Origin: Euleptes europaea
Lineage: Eukaryota; Chordata; Lepidosauria; Squamata; Sphaerodactylidae
Reading direction: 5' to 3'
Length of the DNA: 64,000 nt
Assembly (NCBI RefSeq): GCF_029931775.1
Contig: NW_026612052.1
Span: forward strand, 1 to 64,000
The stretch's first letter is position 1. Each line of letters opens with the position of its first letter. Shown here in pieces: positions 55,945-64,000 of this stretch. The notes under the pieces are model-generated. The model ran no database searches. It saw only the letters and a program-made list of their open reading frames with translations, and was not told the DNA's origin. Both the position numbers and the translations under genes were made by a program.

Positions 55945-56200
55945 GAACAAACATTTATTTATGTGTTTGCTTGCTTACTTACTTACTTCATTATTACCCC
56001 ACTTTTCTCCCAAGTAGGGTCCCAAAGCGGCTTACATCGTTCTCTTCTCCTCCATTTTATCCTGTGATGTAGGTTAGGCTGAAAGTGTGTGATTAGCCCA
56101 AGGTCACCCAGCAGATTTCTGTGCCAGAGTGGGGATTCAAACCTGGGTCTCCCAGACCCTAGTCCAAGGCTCTAACCACTATACCACAGTGGCTCTCATT
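55945..56200 (-). mobile_element. tRNA-derived SINE
   Basis: Reverse complement of the body at 6470: ACCACAGTGGCTCTC end (box A side) at 56185-56200, CAAACCTGGGTCTCCCAGAC (box B), GGTCACCCAGCAGATTTCTG and TACCCCACTTTTCTCCCAAG, with a (CTTA)n tail on its 3' side near 55970. Confidence 0.75.
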
Positions 56201-56486
56201 ATGTCATCTATGCCCGCACCATTGCCCCCCCTCCATCCATTTGTGTTTCGGTGGACACCATCCCTAAAACTGGCAATACTTTAAAAGTCATTTTCTTCAT
56301 CAGAGGGACTACTGGTGCTATGCCCATATGAGGTGAATCTGCAAATGCAGGGGGTGGTGTCAGCATGCTTGTTCATAGGTGTTGTGGGGCCAGCACTATC
56401 TTGCTTGCATTCTATGTTTGTGGGTGTTCTACATAGACATGTTGTATGAGCATGGCATTTGCCTTTACCAGTCAAGTATGAAACAG

Positions 56487-56620
56487 GACCACAGAATCAT
56501 AGAGTTGGAAGGGACCATCAGGGTCATCTAGTCCCTGCACAATGCAGGAATTTCACAACTACCTTCCCTCTGCAATACAAGACTAATCAGCATTCACAGT
56601 CATCCCTCCAAATCTTCAAA
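56487..56620 (-). mobile_element. CR1 LINE 3' end
   Basis: CACAGAATCATAGAGTTGGA, AGGGACCATCAGGGTCATCT and AGTCCCTGCACAATGCAGGA are the reverse complement of the CR1 terminus seen on the + strand at 32440. Confidence 0.85.
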
Positions 56621-56639
56621 CATTCCTCCTTTGGAAAAC

Positions 56640-57770
56640 ATTGCACCAGAATCAAGAACAACACATGGTTTTTCCTCATCCCTATAAACATAGTCTTCTT
56701 GTATGTGTTTTATTGATTTTTATGGATTATCAGGATTTGCTGACCTTGGAATGCACTTCCAACCCTGATCCCTTAGCAAAGAATACCTTGGATTGCAATT
56801 AAACACACAGAAACCATTGTTGGATGGAAATGGCCACAACTTTTATTGGTTACAGCAACAGGCATTGGCATGGCATAGGGGTGTGATCCTAAGCTTCAGA
56901 GACCCTCATGCCAACGGATACATCTCCTATTCCCTGCCCACCTGCTGGGAGTAGCCTGGGATGGCAGTCCATGGGTCCCACTTGGGAGGTAGCCTGCTGT
57001 GTGGTCCCCTGCCACTTGAAGGGAGGACACCCTGACAGCCCCCAACTGGATATTTCACAATCCAGGCCTCCCCAAAAATTCCTTATTGGGATCCCCAGAG
57101 TGGGGAGAAGGGGAGCACGCAGGCCATCATTTTCCCCAGACTGGATCCAGCCCCATGCCCAACCGTCAAAGTTGTGATGAAATAATGGGACAAGAATAAC
57201 GAACCGCCAAAATAAACGGTGGGACAACTTGGAAGCTGAATGAGCTGGGGTCCAGGCGAGTTCTCTTTAAATTTTCTGTAGGCGGACCCACGTGAAACAC
57301 TCAGGTCTGCAGTCCAAAGGAGGGCCTGCCTCCAGAGCCCCTGGGGCCTGATTGGCCCAATTGAACCCCTGGGCAGGCCAGGGGAGGGCAGCAGTGCAGG
57401 AAAGTTCCCACCATGACCACCAATGCCAAGGATCCCTCCCAGGCCTACCAGCCAGCCATCATTTCAATGCAACGTGCCTGCTGGCCCCGCCCTCCATGGT
57501 CCTGACAAGCCTGGGGCCAAGCCCAATAAGACCCTGCACCAGCTTCAGCCACCCCCCAGTGCAGGACTGCAAAATGGGGCTTTTCCAGTGAGACGGAGCC
57601 CATGCTTTTGTACATTGTTTTGATCACCTGATTAAGACAGAAAGGGGGGGGGTCCTTAAAAATCTCCAAATAAATGCATAAATTAACAAACACGCCAGCA
57701 GCACATACTACATTTAAAGCCAAAGTAGACACAAGAGAATCTTAGCTTCAAGCACAGTTTGAGCCTTTAT
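56640..57770. other. Intergenic, GC-rich in part
   Basis: The segment 56880-57600 is GC-rich with overlapping frames on both strands (112, 95 and 89 codons), none with a recognisable domain. I treat them as compositional artefacts or an unidentified repeat. Confidence 0.35.
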
Positions 57771-57780
57771 ACTTGAATAG

Positions 57781-57973
57781 TAGGGTTGCCAGCTCCAGGT
57801 TGGGAAATACTTGGAGATTTTAGGGACGGTGCATGAGGAGGGGAGGGTTTGGAGAGGGGAGGGACTTCAATGCCATAGAGTCCAATTGCCAAAGCAGCCA
57901 TTGTCTCTGTTGCCTGGAGATAAGTTGTAATAGCGGGAGATCTCCATCCACCACCTAGAGGTTGGCAACCCTA
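57781..57973 (-). mobile_element. TAGGGTTGCC-family hAT-type MITE with perfect target duplication
   Basis: TAGGGTTGCCAGCTCCAGG to GAGGTTGGCAACCCTA, 193 bp, flanked by perfect octamers TTGAATAG (57773-57780 and 57974-57981). Confidence 0.9.
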
Positions 57974-58839
57974 TTGAATAGATCCAACATAAAATCGCTG
58001 CTGGAGTGGACAAGTGCCTGGAAGGGTATTGTACTGCTTTTTTTAATCACTGCAGTAGTAGGAACAGAAGATGATCATACCAGATGGGGTGGGAAAGGAG
58101 AGGCAGAGAGGATATAATCACTGTAGCCTGTAATTTTTCATTCCTTTAACTGCTGAGATGCTTGACAGGTGACTGGGAATATCATTGCCCAAAAGTGGAG
58201 AGCAAATGCACTGAAATGCCCACCCACAAAGACCAACACAAATGCAATGGGTGGTTGACATCAACATATCCATCCCCTTCTTTTTGGTCAAAATTAACCA
58301 GTGCTACCAGTTTTATTGTTTTATTTTTTAACAGGATGAAATAGGATCTCTGCTTAGAGCTGCATTTCAGGTGGAAAAAGTTTCCTCGCTAACAGCTCCC
58401 TGCGGTCCCCATTAGAGTTACAGAAACTTCATTTCATTTGTGGGCTTGTATTCCTGGAGAGACCAATCAAAATCTCTATGCTTCTGGCCCTCACGGGAGC
58501 CGCTGAATTGGTTTCTGTGGACCTCATCAGGACAAATTCTCAGAAGGTTCATTAGATCACAAGGAATTTTAAAGAAAAAAAATCATCTGGGAAGAGCTGC
58601 ATCTTGTTGACTCCTTGGCAGCCCTCCCAGTGCGACTAATTGCAGAAAAAAAGTTTCTCTTTTTAGAAAAAAGTTACATCTGAAGATGAAGCCCTAATTA
58701 AGCAAACTGTACTGCTTTGGATTCTAACTCTGTGCTACTGCAGTTGCTATCTTGTACAAAATATCCTTAAACAAAGAAGATGTACTCAAGGAAGCTAGTA
58801 AATCTTACTCTACAAGAGCAGAAAGGCTTGCATTAGAGA

Positions 58840-59040
58840 TAGGGTTGCCAGCCTCCAGGTGAGGCCTGGAGTTCTCCCAGAATTACAATTTGTCTCCAGA
58901 CCACAGGCAACAGTTCCACTAGAGAAAATAACAGCTTCAGAGGGCAAGCTCTGTGGTATACCATAGACTCTGGGTGAAATCCTTCCCCAAACCCACCTCC
59001 ACAGGTTCTACTCCCAAACCTCCTGGAATTTTCCATGCTA
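58840..59040 (+). mobile_element. TAGGGTTGCC-family MITE
   Basis: TAGGGTTGCCAGCCTCCAGG, CTGGAGTTCTCCCAGAATTA and CTGGAATTTTCCATGCTA. The 3' terminus is diverged and abuts a Sauria-type SINE, so no matched octamer is visible. Confidence 0.75.
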
Positions 59041-59275
59041 GAGCCAGTGTGGTGTAGTGGTTAGGAGCGGCAGACTCTAATCTGGAGAACCTGGTTCGAT
59101 TCCCCACTCCTCCATATGAAGCCTGCTGGGTGATCTTGGGCCAGGCACAATTCTCTCAGAACTCTCTCACCCCACATGAAGGCAGGCAATGGCAAATGCC
59201 TCTGAACATCTCTTGCCTTGAAAACCCTACCGGGTCTCCATAAGTCAGCTGTGACTTGACGGCACATTCCACCAC
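59041..59275 (+). mobile_element. Sauria-type SINE, full-length
   Basis: GAGCCAGTGTGGTGTAGTGG (box A), GGAGAACCTGGTTCGATTCC (box B), TCCTCCATATGAAGCCTGCT, TTGGGCCAGGCACAATTCTC, AGGCAATGGCAAATGCCTC, CCATAAGTCAGCTGTGACTT and GACGGCACATTCCACCACCA. The last two blocks are shared with the 3' end of the BovB fragment at 39748 (reverse), so BovB machinery probably mobilised it. Confidence 0.9.
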
Positions 59276-59579
59276 CACCAGAGCTGACTGAGAGAATTGC
59301 CAGGCAATGTAGTCATTACTGAGCAAGAAGGACCAGGACTTTGGCTTGTTACATGGTGGTTTCAGATGTTCCTCTTAAGCTAAGTCTTGTTTGTGGCTTC
59401 CTAGAGGCACCTGGTTGGCCACTGTGTGAACAGACTGCTGAACTTGATGGGTCTTGGTCTGATCCAGCAGGGTTTTTCTTATGTTCTAATATCGGTCAGT
59501 GCATGAAATAATAATCTTGAAACATAAACTATATGTTTGCATTTTTGTTGATCTTGTGCCCCCAATCATATTCTGAAAC

Positions 59580-60305
59580 AAAATTCAAATTTCAAATTTC
59601 AAATACCTTTATTGATATAGTACAATCTGCAGTATATAAAAGGATAAAGGTTAGAGTAAAATAAAATTAAAATAAATCATTCCTTAATGTTGTGATTCTA
59701 CTCCGACTAGATTCTCATCGGTTGACTACTATAGTCAAAAATTTTGCCAAGTTTTTGGTTATCTCAGGATCCTTATCAGCTAATAGTTTGTAAAGTATTT
59801 TCGTATTATTTGGTGAGGTTCAAAACTATGGGTTTTATTAGGTTTCCTCTTGGGGAATCATAAAGATGGCAGTCCAAAATATTTGAGACAGGGAGTCAGG
59901 ACATCCTGCACCACATCTGCAGACCCTTTCAGCGTAAGGCGTTTTCAGGAATCTGCCACAAAGGATCGCTGAAGGCAATGAATTAGTCCTAGCCTGCATA
60001 AAGACTTTCCTGAGCTTAGGATTGTTAAGACGGTCCAAGTAGTTTAGATGGAAACTAGGTGGAAGTCCAAAGAATTGAGGTGAGCAAATTGGCGCCGTTG
60101 AAGGAAATTTGAGCTGGAACCCGTGATTAACTAGTCTTTGTTTTATTCGACTTAGGATATAACTCTCGCTGGACAGAAGCAGGGAGTCCAGGTCGATGCC
60201 TATCTGGGCAATTTTCTTTTTTATCTTGATTGTCCATTCAGACCGTTCAGTCCAGTAGGGGTCTTCTAGTAGGTATTTTAACAGGATTGATTCCCCCGCA
60301 TGATA
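59580..60305 (-). mobile_element. 3' region of a non-LTR LINE (ORF2 C-terminus)
   Basis: The - strand frame 60038-59838 has ARTNSLPSAILCGRF, YAERVCRCGAGCPDSLSQIF, the cysteine-rich region that follows the reverse transcriptase in several LINE clades. Further downstream the reversed sequence gives KILYKLLADKDPEITKNLAK, matching the ends of the copies at 26120 and 45235. The 3' tail overlaps AAATTCAAATTTCAAATTTC at 59580. The upstream part of ORF2 is missing. Confidence 0.7.
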
Positions 60306-60499
60306 TATTCTGAAACATCCCTACAACAATCAAACTCCACCTAGTAATAAAAATGGAAAATAATCAGTCAGCACCTTCCAAATTGTTTTAACTTAGCCAT
60401 TTTACTCAAAGTGCCTTGACACTGGAAAGGTCCTTACAGACACCAGACACCCACTATCTTTGTGTGGGAGTCAATCGGAAACCATCACTCTGCAATACC

Positions 60500-60660
60500 A
60501 AGGTACTGAGATAAGTTCTCCTGGAGAATATGGCAACTTTGGAGGATAAATTATTTAGCGTTATACCCCACTGAGGTCTTTCCCCTCCCCTAACCCTGCC
60601 CTATGCAGGCTCCACCCCAAATCTTGATGAATATTCAAAGCTGCACCAGGCAACCTTACG
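60500..60660 (+). mobile_element. TAGGGTTGCC-family MITE, 5'-truncated
   Basis: AGTTCTCCTGGAGAATATGG, CCCACTGAGGTCTTTCCCCT, CCTATGCAGGCTCCACCCC and CAGGCAACCTTACG are the second half of the family body. Confidence 0.6.
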
Positions 60661-60756
60661 AGGCAGAGATTTCAGGGGGGCAAAAGTATGGTGGTCCAAA
60701 CAAGCCAACGGAATTGAACAAATCATTTTAATTAAATAACAGGGTTTGGTCTAGAT

Positions 60757-61041
60757 CACTGGTTCCCAACCGGGGGTCCACGGACCCCCAGGGGTCCGTG
60801 AGAACTAAATTAAGGTCCGCGAAACAAAGTTATAAACCCATAATAAATTAATATTTTCAATTAAAAGTTCTCTATTATAAAAATATATATTCAAATATTA
60901 TTCTAAGTTTAATGTTTAACTAACAGTTATGATGAAAGTTTATTTTCAAATTCTCTGAATTTTTATTTTGAACCTTGGGGTCCCTGCACCGAACAAAAAA
61001 GTCCTAGTGGTCCCTGGTCAAAAAAAGGTTGGGAACCACTG
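60757..61041. mobile_element. hAT MITE, 285 bp, perfect 8-bp target duplication
   Basis: CACTGGTTCCCAACCGGGGG and GGTTGGGAACCACTG termini are flanked on both sides by GTCTAGAT (60749-60756 and 61042-61049). The interior is AT-rich with no coding capacity. TIR and duplication length are typical of hAT. Confidence 0.93.
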
Positions 61042-61309
61042 GTCTAGATGGAGCACCGGTGGTTCTGGTCAGTCCTGAAAACTGGACAAAGAGTCCCTGG
61101 CTAACTGCAATCTACCTTCTCCTTACCACTGCACTGGTATTGAAAAATTCTGCAGATGGAACTTTGGTGAAAACCCAGTATACAAACTATTTCTGCACTC
61201 TTTGGGTACCTAAGGTTGTGTCTCAGAGAAGCATTTGTTGTAATTCAACATCTTTTTACAGGATGAGATCTGATGAATCAATATCAAATATAGTGAACTT
61301 GTAGTAGAA

Positions 61310-61395
61310 AAGAGTAAGAGTTCAGTAGCACTAACAAAATTTATGGCAGGGCATGAGCTTTCGTAAGCCACAGCGCACTTCTTCAGATACACCTA
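61310..61395 (-). repeat. Partial copy of the 24879-25017 repeat
   Basis: AGTTCAGTAGCACTAACAAA, GCATGAGCTTTCGTAAGCC and CACTTCTTCAGATACA are the reverse of the 24.9-kb repeat. Confidence 0.65.
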
Positions 61396-61416
61396 AAATG
61401 CCATCATGTTCTATAA

Positions 61417-61605
61417 CAGTGGTTCCCAAAGTGGGCAGTACCACCCCCTGGGGGGGATTACCTAGGTAGGCACTAAGAGGCAAGCGGGCAGCAGGGGGTG
61501 CTTGAGGTGGGGCCCTTCAACTGTGTTGTTGGATAGGGTAGGGGGCACTGGGGTTGAGTTTGTGGAACCAAGGGGGCAGTCGCCCAAAACGTTTGGGAAA
61601 CACTG
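61417..61605. mobile_element. hAT MITE, about 189 bp
   Basis: CAGTGGTTCCCAAAGTGGGC and CGTTTGGGAAACACTG termini. The flanking octamers TTCTATAA and ATGTATAG match at five of eight, suggesting an older insertion than the 60757 copy. Confidence 0.75.
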
Positions 61606-63410
61606 ATGTATAGTAAACCTGTTTTGTTTTGTTTTAAAGATAACAATGAGGAGTTAGTTTACTGGCTTAATATGTGGAGGGATGGAAATGTCTCATTTGT
61701 TCATATTCCTCTTTAAAGCATCATGTATATTGATTGTACTGTAGAAATGATTGAATAAATGGGTAGACTTCCTAATTAAGAGGAACATCTATAGTCTCAT
61801 CGTCATCTAGGTTTCAGGAAAGGAACATGACAGTGCATCTCCATATGAATGATTTCATTTGAAATCATCTCCATCAGCGCATGCCACACATTCATTATGA
61901 TGCTTGTAATTGCTGTGAATCTAATTAAATCTGCCAGGAAAGAAATATAACCAGTTTTATGAGTGCGTGTTCACAAAATGAGCACCAGGTGGAAGCAGAG
62001 GATAAGCCATGGGATGAGGAAACCTATAGCTATATCCATTCATTCTTGTCATCAAGTTGCCATGTAAAATGCAAATAGCAAAGGAAAGACTTGGTGCAGC
62101 ATCACGGTGAATGGTTCACCTATCTGAATTACTATCTGAATTACTGTTATTTCATCGTAGCTACCAAACTTATTTTCAAGAATTCTGTCCCATCATTTTG
62201 GCTTGCATTACCAGTGGCGCTCACAACTATGAAACTGTTGGGCATCATATTTGCCCTTGTTTTTGGTTAACACTCAATTTATGTAAAACCTTCCATTCCC
62301 CCCTTCCACTAGATATTTCCACCTTTGTGGACTCTGGCAATGCATTAGGAGCACACACTGTGATTATATGATGCTTTAATTTTTTAATGGCTGTTTTATT
62401 AATGGGCTGGGACTTTTATAGCCCAGAAGGGATTTCTGCAGTGTTTGGTGATGGGTGATTCATCGGTTCACATTCCAAACTCACACTGGCATTCATAGTG
62501 ATGAGGGAGCAGTCTGATGTGGGTAGATGTAACTGCTTTTGGTAATAACTAGTAAAAAAAAACACCTCTTACTTGTGGTATAGATCTTATACTGTATGTG
62601 TTTACTAATTCTGTTGAGCTCTAAAGTTGAAAGCTGACTGCACAACCCATCATTCTTCTAACCCCATTCTTCTAACCCCATTAACTTCAATGCAATAAGA
62701 AGGGTGTAACTGTGCCTACAATGACATTGTTGGTGTTGTGCATGCAATGTTGCACTTGTCACAAGACAAAAAAATGCATAGCCATCAGAAGATGTAAGCA
62801 GGTGTTGCTTCTCTTGAAGGTATTCACTCTCTGAGGGCCAATCTTAGCGCTCCCCGCCTACTCTAGACAGCAGCTGCAAAAAGATGCACAAACGTTTCTT
62901 CTGTAGCTCTGCAAATGTTGCAAAGTCCTGTAATTTAAAACAAAACAAAACAAAACACAGTGATTAACTTATCCTCTTGGCCCAAGCATCCCAATATATG
63001 ATTTGCAAATGAGACAGCACAAAACTTTGGATTCCTGACTAAGTAATATTTGTATTGCCCAAGCTTTAAATAGTACTTACTTAGATACTCCTTAGCAGCT
63101 GAGCCATAGCCAAATGCATATTAAGACAAAAAGAGGTTGTTTTTTTACGGTTAGCCATAGCATTGATCCAGCCTAGTCTGATACGCTGTATTCCAACTGC
63201 AAATGATTAGCCGAGCTTTCAAAGTGGAAGGTCTTTTCCACCCAGTTTTGCAGCCTGAGGTCATTGAAACAGAAATTCCAGAGACGGAATCTGGAAATTG
63301 TCCATGCCAAGCTTATGCTCTGACAGAAGACTTGCACAATGTTTAGCATGCTCCCAAGAATGCAGAATTTCTGCTCTAGCCGATAGGGGGGGAAAGAACA
63401 GACTCCGTCT
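61606..63410. other. Intergenic, upstream of the V2R-like exon
   Basis: No gene recognised. The 86-codon frame at 62111-62371 has no domain. (CAAAA)n occurs near 62940. The V2R promoter is presumably near the right end but cannot be identified. Confidence 0.4.
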
Positions 63411-63414
63411 CAGA

Positions 63415-63632
63415 ATGTCCTTTTTATTTCTTCTGGTGCTTCTGCAGTTTCCTTGTGTTGACTGTAGGAAATTGTTGACCATGTGTATACTCAAAAATTC
63501 CTTTTCCAGACTCTATCCATATTACAAACCAGGTGATTATATCATCGGAGGCATTCTGTCTCAGTTCAGTTCTACGCCCTCCATAGAGACCTACAAGAGA
63601 CTCCCAAAGCCTACACAAATGAATTCTGGCAT
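63415..63632 (+). CDS. Vomeronasal type-2 receptor (V2R)-like first coding exon, partial
   Basis: The frame from ATG 63415 gives a hydrophobic signal peptide (MSFLFLLVLLQFPCVDC), then MCILKNSF and YPYYKPGDYIIGGILSQF, and ends at AATTCTGGCAT|GTAAGT, a consensus splice donor. 'Y.(K/Q)PGD.IIGGI.S' after a signal peptide and an early Cys is the opening of V2R and related class C GPCRs, which have a large extracellular ligand-binding module encoded over later exons. V2Rs detect peptides or proteins in vomeronasal neurons. The frame also extends upstream to about 63298, but ATG 63415 leads straight into the signal peptide. The remaining exons would be beyond the window, so whether the gene is intact is unknown; an isolated exon relic is also possible. 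Family call from memory. Confidence 0.72.
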
Positions 63633-64000
63633 GTAAGTAGGCCAATTTCTCCCCTCCCCCATAAGATCAAAGTCATCTTTGGAGTTGGATCCAGCTGGCA
63701 TTTCACTCAGTCTCGCCCAGTGCTCCTCCCTACTATCACCTCTTTCTTAGATGGCTTTTGTCCATACTGGTCCCATGGCCCCTAGAATACCCTTTATGGA
63801 GGGTCAAAGGAAACCCCTCCTCTCCTTTTTTTTCAAGCAGAAAAGCTGGTTGAATCTCACCCATAATATAAAATTATGCAATATAATATAAAATGAGACT
63901 TTCTTTCAATAATTTGTGTATTTTTAATGGACATTTTTGGTTATACCGAAGCACTGAATTGAGAAATGAAAACTTATTATGAGGAGCCTGAACTTATTGA
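63633..64000 (+). other. Putative first intron of the V2R-like gene
   Basis: Starts GTAAGTAG and continues to the end of the window. No further exon with class C receptor similarity is recognisable here. Confidence 0.5.

Noticed and set aside
59041-59120. tRNA gene at the SINE heads
   Set aside because: Box A/B-like sequences are present but there is no cloverleaf-complete tRNA; they are SINE promoters.
63298-63414. Upstream extension of the V2R-like frame
   Set aside because: No ATG leads it convincingly, and the ATG at 63415 directly starts a signal peptide.

Overview
The window reads as a piece of a squamate (probably lizard) nuclear genome. The basis is the repeat set: tRNA-derived SINEs with Sauria-SINE-type bodies and BovB-like 3' tails, a 5S-rRNA-derived SINE, a BovB/RTE LINE fragment, CR1 3' ends, Tigger-like elements and many small hAT-type DNA transposons. 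No species can be named from sequence alone.

Genes are chemosensory. Eight olfactory receptor (OR) open frames of normal length (306-319 codons) lie between about 2.2 and 51.5 kb, with three OR remnants. From left to right: an OR8S1-like group on the + strand (genes at 2204, 11012 and 15384; remnants at 4099 and 13955); an OR13G1-like gene on the - strand (19525-20445); a 5'-truncated OR13-like pseudogene (29163-29993); an OR6-like gene (33430); an OR11A1-like gene on the - strand (37672-38595); and two OR13-like genes with an unusual MAFDRY motif (44128, 50559). Near the right edge (63415-63632) is what looks like the signal-peptide exon of a type-2 vomeronasal receptor (V2R), ending at a GTAAGT splice donor; its other exons would lie beyond the window. 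ORs are single-coding-exon odorant GPCRs; candidate splice acceptors for 5'UTR introns are seen just upstream of several start codons. Neighbouring ORs are expressed one per neuron rather than as an operon.

Two OR frames that otherwise look intact, both on the - strand, do not begin with ATG at the expected first codon (GTG at 20445, TTG at 38595) and have no in-frame ATG upstream before a stop. They are start-lost pseudogenes, use an internal start, or take their ATG from an upstream exon.

The rest is intergenic DNA full of transposons. Several show clear molecular history: a three-level nested insertion at 5195-6221 whose innermost 443-bp element has 158-bp inverted arms and a 14-bp target duplication; a TA-flanked 488-bp element at 3146-3633 with its empty site preserved in the adjacent tandem duplicate; a hAT-type element with perfect 8-bp target duplication and a palindromic GC-rich core (7765-8451); a larger relative (27360-29162) that now forms the 5' edge of the OR pseudogene without matching target duplications; and a BovB fragment inside a Tigger-like element at about 39.57-40.53 kb with a 13-bp target duplication. 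No CRISPR, prokaryotic gene or tRNA/rRNA gene is present. I found no clearly novel system; the best leads are the start-codon anomalies, the V2R exon, and the unusual transposon structures.
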